NCBI GenBank assembly: GCA_903877125.1
Contig: CAIRCM010000139.1
Span: forward strand, 1-64,000
Direction of reading: 5' to 3'
DNA from: an uncultured Acetobacteraceae bacterium
GTDB taxonomy: Bacteria > Pseudomonadota > Alphaproteobacteria > Acetobacterales > Acetobacteraceae
DNA: 64,000 nucleotides
Below are positions 1-8,232 of the stretch, one piece after another. Made by a program: the position numbers and the translations under genes. The notes beneath the pieces were generated by a model. The model did no database searches and was not told the DNA's origin. It saw only the letters and a list, made by a program, of their open reading frames with translations. Positions within the stretch are counted from its first letter, which is position 1. Each line of letters begins with the position of its first letter.

Positions 1-19
1 CACGCTCCAGCTTATTGTT

Positions 20-65
20 TGATCGCATGATTCACGCCTCCGCGTGATTCCACGCACGGCGATCA
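20..65. repeat. 46-bp palindrome-ended intergenic repeat, copy 1
   Basis: The element begins TGATCGC and ends GCGATCA, so its ends are inverted repeats, and it contains an inner TGATTCACGCC block. A second 46-bp copy at 57190-57235 has the same orientation, length and ends; by hand alignment 37 of 46 positions match. Both copies are preceded by TTGTT. This copy begins 5 bp past the mucR stop codon, so it may fold at the 3' end of that transcript. It is probably a REP-like extragenic repeat; no function is known to me. Confidence 0.7.
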
Positions 66-69
66 TGCT

Positions 70-516
70 CTAGGCATGCTTCCGTTTCGGCCGTGCCTCG
101 GGACGCAGGCCGAGCCCACTCTCCTTCGCGAGGTTTGATCGCAGTTTGGCATAGTTTGTCGCGACCATCGGATAGTCGTCCGGCAAGTTCCATTTCGTTC
201 GATATTCTTCGGGTGTTAGTCCATGCACGGTAAGCAGATGGCGTTTTAACATTTTCATGGTCAGACCATCTTCCAGGCAGACCAGATAATCGTCGGTCTC
301 GTGATTCGACGTCACATGGGCAGAAACGTGCGTGTGGCCATGATGAGGTCCCGATGCCGGGCGGGGAGGCGTGGGATCGATCGCTGCTAGAGTTTGGTAA
401 ACGTCCCTTATCAACCCGACCAGTTCGTCCGCAGTGGTATCGTTATGACTAACATGGGCACTGACAATTTGGGCCGCCAACACAAGAATTTGATCGGGCG
501 GATGATTTCCTGACAC
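70..516 (-). CDS. mucR: MucR/Ros family transcriptional regulator
   Basis: A 148-residue DNA-binding regulator of the MucR/Ros family, which in alphaproteobacteria controls exopolysaccharide, motility and cell-cycle genes and often represses itself. The N-terminal part carries the family oligomerisation segment (LAAQIVSAHVSHN). The C-terminal half has the zinc-finger region CLEDGLTMKMLKRHLLTVH followed by LTPEEYRTKWNLP. The second zinc Cys of Ros is replaced by Asp (CLED), a variant known from Mesorhizobium homologues. The GTG at 516 is chosen because GGAG lies six bases upstream; a longer frame from a TTG at 582 adds residues not typical of the family. The last residues are basic (RPKRKHA). 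An inverted repeat just upstream may be its operator. Confidence 0.92.
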   Translation of the reverse strand: MSGNHPPDQILVLAAQIVSAHVSHNDTTADELVGLIRDVYQTLAAIDPTPPRPASGPHHGHTHVSAHVTSNHETDDYLVCLEDGLTMKMLKRHLLTVHGLTPEEYRTKWNLPDDYPMVATNYAKLRSNLAKESGLGLRPEARPKRKHA

Positions 517-535
517 AATACTCTCCAAAAGATGG

Positions 536-568
536 GATAGTGGGATTTTTTTTAATAATGCCACTATC
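536..568 (-). promoter_or_regulatory. Inverted repeat upstream of mucR
   Basis: Arms GATAGTGG (536-543) and CCACTATC (561-568) are perfect inverted repeats around a 17-nt T-rich spacer, 20 bp upstream of the chosen mucR start. MucR proteins bind AT-rich DNA and often autoregulate, so this is a candidate operator. It could instead be a weak 3' hairpin for the upstream dehydrogenase gene. Confidence 0.45.
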
Positions 569-633
569 TCCCCCCGAGTCAATAATAATTCATCCTACCC
601 TGTCAAAAACGTGTTGCCTTCTCTCGAATGACC

Positions 634-1782
634 TCATACTACCAGTGGTGGCAAGTCTATCCATCGCCCCTCTTGATCGCTTTTGTATGCAGCTTCCGCC
701 AGTTGGACTGCTTTCGCGCCTTCCAGCAGCGTAGGGACAAAGGGCGCGTCCTCGGCGACATGGCGCAGAAAGTCCTCCCAACAGGCACGAAAGCTTGGCC
801 GATACACAAGATTGTCAGGAACATCCTGCCATTGCGTGTAGAAATTCATCGGCTGCCGGACGTCGGCGTTCCAAGGCGGTTTCGGCGTATTTACAAGTGC
901 TTGGGTGCGACAATCATGCAACCCGGCGACGGCCGAACCCTTCGTTCCGTCAATTTGGATTTGCAACATATCATCTCGCCGCAACCGCGTGGCCCAGGAG
1001 CTTGTAACGGTTGCAATGATACCGTCTCCCAACTCCATAAGGGCGAAGGCGCCGTCGTCAGCATCGACATCGTAGACTTGGCCGCGTTCGTCTACCCGTT
1101 GGGGTGTGTGGATCGCGGCGCGGCACACAACCCGGGTGACCGGCGCGACGACACGGTCGAGGATGTAGCGAAAATGCGCATACATATCCAACACCATGCC
1201 GCCTCCCTCGGTCTTACGATAGTTCCAGCTCGACCTTTGCGACGGCTGGTAGAATCCGTCGAATACCCACCAACCGAAATCGACTTTGACCGACAGGATA
1301 CGGCCAAAGAAGCCGGCATCGCGCAGCATCCGCAACTTCATCAGGCCGGGCAGATGTACCTTGTCCTGAATAACGCCGTGCTTGACCCCCGCGGCGTTGG
1401 CAAGCCGAGCGAGTTCCATCGCCTCGGCCAGGGACGGGGCGATCGGCTTTTCAAGATATACGTGCTTGCCTGCCGCGATGGCCTTGCGGGCATTCGGCGC
1501 TCGGTAACCGGTGATCGCGCAATCGAAGAAGATGTCGTTGGCGGGATCGGCCATGGCCGCGTCGAGGTCCGCATTCCAGCGCAAACCGCCGCTTGCTTTG
1601 GCCAACGCCGCCAGTTTCACCGGATCGCGACCGGCCAGTTGCACGTCGGGCATCAGACGGTCGCCATTGCCCAGCGGTAATCCGCCTTCCTTCGCGATAT
1701 CCAGCAGGTTGCGCAAGTGCTGCGTACTGCCCATCCGCCCCGTGGCGCCGTGCAGAATGATACCGAGACGCCGCTCCGCCAT
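634..1782 (-). CDS. Gfo/Idh/MocA family oxidoreductase
   Basis: A 382-residue NAD(P)-dependent dehydrogenase of the Gfo/Idh/MocA family, which oxidises sugars, inositols and related polyols. The N-terminal Rossmann fold contains the nucleotide-binding segment HGATGRMG. The family motif EKP (YLEKPIAPSLAEA) supplies the conserved Lys near the nicotinamide. The C-terminal half is the usual alpha/beta domain. The start at 1782 has CGGAG eight bases upstream and leads directly into the Rossmann strand; a longer reading frame to 1842 lacks this. The substrate cannot be read from sequence. It lies upstream of mucR on the same strand, separated by 117 bp. Confidence 0.85.
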   Translation of the reverse strand: MAERRLGIILHGATGRMGSTQHLRNLLDIAKEGGLPLGNGDRLMPDVQLAGRDPVKLAALAKASGGLRWNADLDAAMADPANDIFFDCAITGYRAPNARKAIAAGKHVYLEKPIAPSLAEAMELARLANAAGVKHGVIQDKVHLPGLMKLRMLRDAGFFGRILSVKVDFGWWVFDGFYQPSQRSSWNYRKTEGGGMVLDMYAHFRYILDRVVAPVTRVVCRAAIHTPQRVDERGQVYDVDADDGAFALMELGDGIIATVTSSWATRLRRDDMLQIQIDGTKGSAVAGLHDCRTQALVNTPKPPWNADVRQPMNFYTQWQDVPDNLVYRPSFRACWEDFLRHVAEDAPFVPTLLEGAKAVQLAEAAYKSDQEGRWIDLPPLVV

Positions 1783-1894
1783 AGTGAATACTCCGGTCTG
1801 ATGATCTGCCCCCACCATCGGGTTTCTCGCGCAAATCGTCAAAAACGGCGCCGCGTTATCACTTTATTTACCTTTTGCCGTCACCATCCACGGC

Positions 1895-3418
1895 ATGAAC
1901 AAGATCGCTCCGCAGGCCGGCATCGTCCGGGTAAACACATTCGCATTCTCCGGCATCGACGCCATTCCGGTCGAGGTGCAGGTGCAGATCACACCTGGCA
2001 CGCCGGCCCTGATGCTCGTCGGCCTCCCCGACAAGGCGGTGTTCGAGGCCAAGGAACGGGTCAGGGCGGCCTTTTCCGCGATCGGGCTGTCGCTGCCGGC
2101 GCGGCGCGTGTTGATCAATCTGCGTCCAGCGTATCTTTTGAAGGAAGGTTCGCATTTCGATCTCCCTTTGGCTCTGGCCATCCTCGCGGCGATGGACGTG
2201 CTGCCGCGGGAGGAGATCGAACATTACGCTGCCTTGGGCGAACTCTCCTTGGATGGCAGCCTGTGCCCGGTCGCCGGCATTCTACCGTCGGCGATTGCCG
2301 CGTCAGCCCGCGATCTGGGTCTGATCTGCCCGGCGGCCCAGGGCGGCGAGGCGGCGTGGGCCGGACGCATCGACGTTCTCGCGCCATTCGACCTGCTGTC
2401 CCTGATCAACCATTTCCGCGGCACCCAGGTGCTCAGCCCGCCGGAAACCGCGGGGATCGCCGAGGCACCCCGCGGCCCTGACCTGCGCGACGTCAAAGGC
2501 ATGGAAAGTGCCAAGCGCGCGGTGGAGATCGCCGCGGCGGGCGGGCACAATCTGCTTCTGATCGGGCCGCCGGGGGCCGGCAAGTCGATGCTTGCCGCGA
2601 GAGTGCCGGGGCTGCTGCCTGACCTGACGCCGGCCGCCGCGCTCGAAGTGAGCATGATCCACAGCGTCGCCGGACTGCTGGATGGTGGCCGGCTGGTGAT
2701 GCGCCCGCCGTTCCGCGAACCGCATCATTCCGCCTCCCAGGCCGCGCTGACCGGCGGCGGTGCCCGGGCGCGGCCCGGCGAGGTCTCGCTGGCGCATCGC
2801 GGTGTGCTCTTCCTTGACGAATTGCCGGAATTTCCCCGCCAGGCGCTGGAAGCGTTGCGTCAGCCCATGGAAACCGGCCGCACCACCGTTGCCCGTGCGT
2901 CCGCCCATGTCACCTATCCCGCGCGCTTCCAACTCGTGGCCGCGATGAACCCCTGCCGCTGCGGCTATCTCGGAGATGCGTCGCGCGAGTGTGGCCGTGC
3001 GCCCCGATGCGGCGCGGATTATCAGAACCGCATCAGCGGCCCGGTGTTGGACCGCATCGATCTGACGGTCGCGGTGCAGCCCGCCACGGCGGCTGAAATG
3101 GCTCGGGCGCCGGTCGGCGAGACCTCGGCTACCATCGCCGAGCGGGTCGAGGGTGCGCGGCGCATGCAGGTCGGGCGGTATGGGGTGGGCGGAGCGGCAT
3201 GCAACGCCGAGGCGGACAGCAAGGACATCGTGCTCGCGCCAGATGCGCAGCAACTGCTGACGCAGGCGATGGAGCGTCTTGGCATCTCCCCCCGCGGCTA
3301 CACGCGGATTCTGCGGGTCGCACGTACGATCGCCGATTTGGCCGGGGCAGAACGGATTGGGCGCCCGCATGTGGCGGAGGCGCTGGCGTTTCGGCATCGC
3401 GCTCCGGGGCAGGGGTAG
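1895..3418 (+). CDS. comM: YifB/ComM family Mg-chelatase-like AAA+ ATPase
   Basis: A 507-residue AAA+ ATPase of the YifB/ComM family. ComM is a hexameric helicase that promotes branch migration during natural transformation; in many bacteria its role is unknown. The N-terminal domain (PALMLVGLPDKAVFEAKERV, then LPLALAIL) is the ChlI-like Lon-type fold. The ATPase domain has Walker A GPPGAGKS near residue 226 and Walker B GVLFLDELPE near residue 306. The four-Cys region (CRCGYLGD, then CGRAPRC) and the C-terminal Mg-chelatase domain ending GYTRILRVARTIADLAG are all present. Full family length. Divergent from the dehydrogenase gene, with a 112-bp gap. Confidence 0.93.
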   Translation: MNKIAPQAGIVRVNTFAFSGIDAIPVEVQVQITPGTPALMLVGLPDKAVFEAKERVRAAFSAIGLSLPARRVLINLRPAYLLKEGSHFDLPLALAILAAMDVLPREEIEHYAALGELSLDGSLCPVAGILPSAIAASARDLGLICPAAQGGEAAWAGRIDVLAPFDLLSLINHFRGTQVLSPPETAGIAEAPRGPDLRDVKGMESAKRAVEIAAAGGHNLLLIGPPGAGKSMLAARVPGLLPDLTPAAALEVSMIHSVAGLLDGGRLVMRPPFREPHHSASQAALTGGGARARPGEVSLAHRGVLFLDELPEFPRQALEALRQPMETGRTTVARASAHVTYPARFQLVAAMNPCRCGYLGDASRECGRAPRCGADYQNRISGPVLDRIDLTVAVQPATAAEMARAPVGETSATIAERVEGARRMQVGRYGVGGAACNAEADSKDIVLAPDAQQLLTQAMERLGISPRGYTRILRVARTIADLAGAERIGRPHVAEALAFRHRAPGQG

Positions 3419-3524
3419 ACGACGCGATATTCGCGTGACGCGCCCCGCGGTTGCCGCTAGCGTTACCAAGCCGATTTATAAGGCGCTGGCCGGTATGACC
3501 GAGCCAAAACAGGGAGGATAAAAA

Positions 3525-4721
3525 ATGCAACGACACAACGGTGTGACTCGCCGTACGATTCTGGCTGGTTCGGCGGGACTGCTCGCGGCCCCGGCCATCG
3601 TGGGACGGGCCTATGCAGCCACGCGCGGCGTCACCGACACACAGATCACCTTCGGCACGATGCAGGATCTGTCGGGCGTGACGGCGGTTCAGGGTGTCAA
3701 CAATGCGAATTCGATGCGCATGGTCTACGATGCGGTCAACGCCAAGGGCGGCATCCATGGCCGCAAACTGAACTGGGTTCTGGAGGACATGCAATACATT
3801 GTCCCCAAAGCAGTCCAGGCGATGAACAAGCTGCTGAACAACGACGGGATCATGTTCGCCATCGGCAATGGCGGCACCCCGCACAACGACGCGGTGATGC
3901 CGGCGATGTTCGAGAAGGATGTACCGAACATCTTCCCGCTGACCTGCGCCCGGTCGATGTACGAACCGTTCAGCCGGCTCAAGTACGGCCAATTCTCATC
4001 CTACTACGATCAGATGCGCGCGGCGGTGAAGTATTTCGCCGAGAAGCACGGCAAGAAGCGGGTCGGCGTGATGTATCAGGACACCGATTTCGGCAAGGAT
4101 AATCTGGCCGGTGCTTTGGAACAGATCAAGGTTATGGGCCTACAGCAAGGCGCCACCGCCGCGTTCCGTCCGACCGACACGGATTTCAACGCCCATGTCG
4201 CCCGTTTGCAGGACGACAAATGCGACCTTGTGATGATGGGGACGATCGTAAAGGATACCACTCTTATACTACAGACCGCTCGGAAGACGGGATTCGGCGC
4301 CACGTTCTGCGGCAATTTCGCGTCATACTCGACCGCGGTGGCCGAAGCGCCCGGCGAGCCGGCGGAGGGGTTCTACTCCATGGCCCCCGCGCTCTATCGC
4401 TATCCCGACGATACCGATCCGAAGATTCACGCCTTCTGCGAGGAGTACAAGAAGCGCTGGGGCATCGACGTGAACTACCTTGGGGAGGCCGGCTATGCCG
4501 CCGCGACCTTTGTCGTTGATCTACTGGAACGGATCGGCAAGAATCTGACACTGGATACGCTGATCGCCGGGCTTGAAAGCACCAAGGATTGGCACGACAT
4601 TTTCGGCGGTCCGGCCCTGACGATGAGCCCGACCAACCACCATGCGTCCAGCCAGTCCTTCCTCTCGGTCGTGAAGAAGACCCGCTGGACGCCGGTGGAG
4701 GACAAGCCGCTGAGTTACTGA
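3525..4721 (+). CDS. ABC transporter substrate-binding protein, branched-chain amino acid (LivJ) type
   Basis: A 398-residue periplasmic solute-binding protein of the Leu/Ile/Val-binding family. It has a Tat-type leader (RRTILAGSAGLLAAPAIV) with probable cleavage after AYA near residue 31. The mature part starts with the typical GVTDTQITFGTMQDLSG, and later shows KRVGVMYQDTDFG at the interlobe region. AGGGAGG lies just upstream of the ATG. No permease or ATPase gene is adjacent, so its transporter is elsewhere or it is an orphan receptor. Its 3' end overlaps the convergent LLM oxidoreductase by 7 bp. Homologues of this type often transport amides or aromatic compounds; the ligand here is unknown. 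Confidence 0.88.
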   Translation: MQRHNGVTRRTILAGSAGLLAAPAIVGRAYAATRGVTDTQITFGTMQDLSGVTAVQGVNNANSMRMVYDAVNAKGGIHGRKLNWVLEDMQYIVPKAVQAMNKLLNNDGIMFAIGNGGTPHNDAVMPAMFEKDVPNIFPLTCARSMYEPFSRLKYGQFSSYYDQMRAAVKYFAEKHGKKRVGVMYQDTDFGKDNLAGALEQIKVMGLQQGATAAFRPTDTDFNAHVARLQDDKCDLVMMGTIVKDTTLILQTARKTGFGATFCGNFASYSTAVAEAPGEPAEGFYSMAPALYRYPDDTDPKIHAFCEEYKKRWGIDVNYLGEAGYAAATFVVDLLERIGKNLTLDTLIAGLESTKDWHDIFGGPALTMSPTNHHASSQSFLSVVKKTRWTPVEDKPLSY

Positions 4722-5905
4722 GCGGCCGCTGCTTCCGGCACACCCAGTTCCAACAGGCGCGGTGCGACTTCCTTCCCGAACAGGGAGATGTTCGACATCG
4801 CGTCCTGGTGGCTGAGGAAGCCGCCCTGACCGAAGAACAGCAGATGCCCGACCCCGCCCATGCGGGTGTTGAAGGCTTTGAGCTGGTTGAAAACGTCGTC
4901 CGGCGTGCCGGCGAAGACGGTTTCGGTGTCCATGAACTGCTCGACGGTGGCTTTGCGGTGGTCGATCTGCTCGCCGTGGCGGTCGGTCACGATGCGGTTG
5001 GCGCGTGGCCCGTTCTTCAGAATGGCGACGTTGGCACCGAGGGAGTTGTAGCCCGGCGGGTTGGTGAAGGGTTCGTAGACCAGCGGCGCGGTGCGGACGT
5101 AGTCGGCGATCTGGTCGGCGCGGCGGTAGCCTTCCTCCCGCGTGTGGCCGACGCCGATGATGGCGGCGTAGGCGAAGCGGTCCGGCCCGGCTTCCCAGCC
5201 GAGTTCGCGGGCGCGCTTGCGGTAGGCTTCGTACATCGGTTTGGCCAGACCGCCTGACAGCAGGGTGCCAACGACATGGCCACGTTCGGCGGCGAGGACG
5301 CCGGTATCGACGCTCATGCCGGTCATCCAGACCGGGGGATGCGGCTGCTGGATCGGGCGGGGCCAGATATTGACGTTGCGGTAGTGGTAGTATTCGCCTT
5401 CCCAGCTGAACGGGCCGTCATGCGTGGACAGCGCCTTCAGGATGAGATCGTGCGCTTCCCAGTAACGCCGCATGAGGCGAGCGGGGTTTGAATTGGCGGG
5501 GGCGATTTCATACGGCGCGCCCTTGACCAGACCCATTTCCAGCCGGCCGCCGGACAGGCAATCGAGCCAAGCCATTTCCTCGGCCACGCGGACGGGGTCG
5601 GGTCGGTTGGCGATCGGGTTGCCCAATGTCAGGAGGCGGGATTTTTTGGTTTCGCGCGCGATGACCGCCAGCGCCATGGGGACGGAGACCGTCATGCAGG
5701 TGGCGGTGCTGTGATGCTCGTTGACCATGATGTCGATGCCGACCTCGTCGCAGAGGCGGAATTCATCGAGGTAGCGGTTCAACAGCTTGCCGGCTTCGAC
5801 CGGGTCGACCGCCTCATTTGGGAAATTTACCCGCAACGATCCGCGTTCGATACCCTGCTTCCACGCGGGGTGGTAGGCCATTTCGGAAAAATACCAGGTG
5901 CGCAT
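4715..5905 (-). CDS. LLM class flavin-dependent oxidoreductase
   Basis: A 396-residue bacterial-luciferase-like monooxygenase, using FMN or F420-type flavin. Family marks are VNEHHSTATCMT in the N-terminal barrel, LGNPIANRPDPVRVAEEMAW, LSGGRLEMGLVKG and the C-terminal VFAGTPDDVFNQLK. The ATG at 5905 has GGAG nine bases upstream. It is four bases downstream of an alpha/beta hydrolase gene (5910-6674), a common pairing in which the oxygenase product is hydrolysed. It converges with the solute-binding protein gene and overlaps it by 7 bp. Substrate unknown. Confidence 0.87.
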   Translation of the reverse strand: MRTWYFSEMAYHPAWKQGIERGSLRVNFPNEAVDPVEAGKLLNRYLDEFRLCDEVGIDIMVNEHHSTATCMTVSVPMALAVIARETKKSRLLTLGNPIANRPDPVRVAEEMAWLDCLSGGRLEMGLVKGAPYEIAPANSNPARLMRRYWEAHDLILKALSTHDGPFSWEGEYYHYRNVNIWPRPIQQPHPPVWMTGMSVDTGVLAAERGHVVGTLLSGGLAKPMYEAYRKRARELGWEAGPDRFAYAAIIGVGHTREEGYRRADQIADYVRTAPLVYEPFTNPPGYNSLGANVAILKNGPRANRIVTDRHGEQIDHRKATVEQFMDTETVFAGTPDDVFNQLKAFNTRMGGVGHLLFFGQGGFLSHQDAMSNISLFGKEVAPRLLELGVPEAAAAQ

Positions 5906-5909
5906 GATT

Positions 5910-6674
5910 TCAGGCTCCCGCGTTGATGGCGGCGGTGAAGGCTTCGGGCTGTTCCCAGTGCGGGTAATGGCCGGCGTTCGCGACGATCTGCATCGTGGCG
6001 TTGGGGATTTCGGCTTTCCAGCCCTCCCCGTAAGCGGTGGAAACGATACCGTCGCTGTCGCCCCAGATCAGTTTCGTTGGGATATCGATGCGATGCAGCC
6101 AGCGGCGCAGGCGGGGGTTGTGCATGTATGGTTTCCAACCGAACAGCGCCAATGACTCCCGTCCCCGAGCGATGCCGGACAGTTCGGTATCGGACAATTT
6201 GGTATAGTCGATCTCACCGTTGGATGGATCGGCCCAGGCCTTCTTCATGAACGTCGCGCGGTCGATGCCGTGCATGTCGGCGATATCGCGGTCGAGGATG
6301 CCGCCGAGCTTGATGCCCAGCGGGGCGGACAGCACCAGGCCGGAGAGGGCGGCGGTGTTGCGCACGGCCATCTCGGCTGCGATCCAACCGCCGAAGCAGG
6401 CGCCGACGAGAAGGACGTTGTCGAGTTTGAGGGCTTGGATCAGGTCCAGATAAAGATAGGCAAGGTCATCCACCGTCCCGAACCAGTCGGGCAAGGCGGA
6501 CCCGCCGAAGCCGGGATGGTTCGGGGCGATGACGCGGTGGTTTCGCGCGAGGTGGTCGAGCCAGGGTCGGTTGGGTTGGAGACCTTCGCCGGGGTGCAGG
6601 AACAGGAGCGGGCGCCCTTGTCCGCGCTCATGAATATCGAGCGCGACGCCCGATACGGTGATGGTTCGGCTCAT
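5910..6674 (-). CDS. Alpha/beta hydrolase with Cys at the nucleophile position
   Basis: A 254-residue alpha/beta hydrolase. Strand-order marks include LLFLHPGEG (the oxyanion region, usually HG), APNHPGFGGS and the nucleophile elbow GACFGGW. The elbow residue is Cys93, where most relatives have Ser; dienelactone hydrolases also use Cys. The acid is probably the Asp of IWGDSDG and the base the His of NAGHYPHWEQPE. It is co-directional with, and four bases from, the LLM oxidoreductase at 4715-5905, so it probably acts on that enzyme's product. The 257-bp gap upstream is AT-rich. Confidence 0.85.
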   Translation of the reverse strand: MSRTITVSGVALDIHERGQGRPLLFLHPGEGLQPNRPWLDHLARNHRVIAPNHPGFGGSALPDWFGTVDDLAYLYLDLIQALKLDNVLLVGACFGGWIAAEMAVRNTAALSGLVLSAPLGIKLGGILDRDIADMHGIDRATFMKKAWADPSNGEIDYTKLSDTELSGIARGRESLALFGWKPYMHNPRLRRWLHRIDIPTKLIWGDSDGIVSTAYGEGWKAEIPNATMQIVANAGHYPHWEQPEAFTAAINAGA

Positions 6675-6835
6675 GCGTTGTTTCCTCGGTCTTGCTTACT
6701 GGCCGGTAGTTTAGGGGTTGGGCTACCGAGGGCAATGGGGGCGAGGAAACGGGCATATTGTTTAATGTTTAGTCATTATGAGTAATGTATTATCATTATA
6801 TTTTCCCTCTTGCATAATTGCCCGATATTAAGTCA

Positions 6836-6850
6836 TGCTGCGTTGCAGCA
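6836..6850. promoter_or_regulatory. TGCTGC-N3-GCAGCA inverted repeat (PhaR-like operator candidate)
   Basis: Perfect 6-bp arms TGCTGC and GCAGCA flank GTT, 81 bp upstream of the solute-binding protein start at 6932, inside a 257-bp AT-rich divergent intergenic region. The same arms recur at 53896-53910. The core fits CTGC-N3-GCAG, the TGC-rich site reported for the PHA regulator PhaR of Paracoccus. The regulator is inferred only. Confidence 0.45.
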
Positions 6851-6931
6851 AAATTGGCGCGCGCCTATATGATGCATATGAGTTAGGCATCGGAGCCGCC
6901 ATGCCGCCGCAACGTCGACCCAGGAGCCAGT

Positions 6932-8221
6932 ATGTCAGATAAAACAGCCAAACTCACCCGTCGCGGCCTGCTGAAAACCGCCGCGGCCACCACCGGCGTC
7001 GCCGCCGGGTCCGGTGCACTGACCGGCTTCCCCACCATATGGGCACAGAACATCAAGGACATCGTTCTGCGCCACGCCGGCCCACCCGTCACGGCGATCC
7101 CCGCGATCGCCGAACAGGCCACCAAGGACCTGGGCTTCACCGTCACCATGCAGGCGACCGAGCAGGCGGATCTGCTGAACCGGTTCCTGTCGCAGTCGAC
7201 GTCGATGGACTGCGCCGACGTCAGCATCCCCTATCTGAAATACCTGGTGGGCCGGAACGTGCTGCAGGCGATCCCGCTGAAGAAGGCGACTCAGTGGGAC
7301 AAGACCATCCCCCTGTTCACCAAAAGCGAATACCCCGACGGCAGACCTGCGCCGAAACAGGGCACTGCGCCGTACACGGTCATCTACGCGACCGACGCCA
7401 CCGGACAAAAATTCCACGATGGCCCGACCGAATGGCTCACGGGCATGCCGACTGTCACCAACGCCGATACCCTTGGCATCCGCCCCGACCTGGTGGGCCG
7501 CCCGATCACCAGCTGGGCCGATCTCCTGGCGCCAGAATTCCACGGCAAGGCCGCGCTGCAGGATCAACCCAGCGTCGGCGTTATCGACGTGGCCCTGGCG
7601 CTGGAGGCGCGGGGCGACATCAAATACGGCAACAAAGGCAATATGACGAAGGAGGAGATCGACAAGACCATCGCCACGATGATGGATATCAAACGCGGCG
7701 GACATTTCCGTTCGTTCTGGACATCGTTCGATCAGTCGGTGAACCTGATGGCATCCGGCGAGGTTGTCATCGAGTCGATGTGGTCCCCCGCGGTGACGGC
7801 GGTCCGGTCGCGCAACATCCCCTGCACTTATCAACCCTTGAAAGAAGGGTTCCGCGGCTGGGGCTACACCCTGGGCGTCATGAAGCACGTCGAGGGCATC
7901 AAGCTGGACGCGTTTTACGACTACCTGACGTGGTACACGTCCGGTTTCGAGGGCGCCTTCATCGCGCGGCAGGGCTACTACGCGGCGCAACCTGAAAACG
8001 CCCGCAAGTTCATGACCTCGGCCGAGTGGGACTACTGGTACGGTGGGAAGCCGGCGGAAACGGACATCATGAACCCCTTCGGGAAACTAATGGAAAAAGC
8101 CGGCAACAAGCGCGATGGCGGGGCGTTCTGGGATCGGCTTGGCAACATCGCGGTTTGGAACGCGGTGATGGACGAAGATCGCTACCTGACCCGCAAATGG
8201 GCCGAATTCATCGCTTCGTGA
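6932..8221 (+). CDS. ABC transporter substrate-binding protein, PotD-like (extracellular solute-binding family 1)
   Basis: A 429-residue Tat-exported solute-binding protein. The leader is [16 protein letters not shown], and cleavage is likely after WAQ near residue 36. The body is of the spermidine/putrescine/iron type (family 1/8): [39 protein letters not shown] and [19 protein letters not shown]. It heads a five-gene operon with a RutA-like monooxygenase, two PotB/PotC-type permeases and a PotA-type ATPase. The ligand is probably the nitrogen-containing substrate that the monooxygenase attacks, but this is inference. Confidence 0.88.
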   Translation: MSDKTAKLTRRGLLKTAAATTGVAAGSGALTGFPTIWAQNIKDIVLRHAGPPVTAIPAIAEQATKDLGFTVTMQATEQADLLNRFLSQSTSMDCADVSIPYLKYLVGRNVLQAIPLKKATQWDKTIPLFTKSEYPDGRPAPKQGTAPYTVIYATDATGQKFHDGPTEWLTGMPTVTNADTLGIRPDLVGRPITSWADLLAPEFHGKAALQDQPSVGVIDVALALEARGDIKYGNKGNMTKEEIDKTIATMMDIKRGGHFRSFWTSFDQSVNLMASGEVVIESMWSPAVTAVRSRNIPCTYQPLKEGFRGWGYTLGVMKHVEGIKLDAFYDYLTWYTSGFEGAFIARQGYYAAQPENARKFMTSAEWDYWYGGKPAETDIMNPFGKLMEKAGNKRDGGAFWDRLGNIAVWNAVMDEDRYLTRKWAEFIAS

Positions 8222-8232
8222 GGAGAATGGCC

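Noticed and set aside
628-1680. Long plus-strand open frame opposite the Gfo/Idh/MocA gene
   Set aside because: It is the antisense of a well-supported gene, and its translation is His/Arg-rich with no family features.
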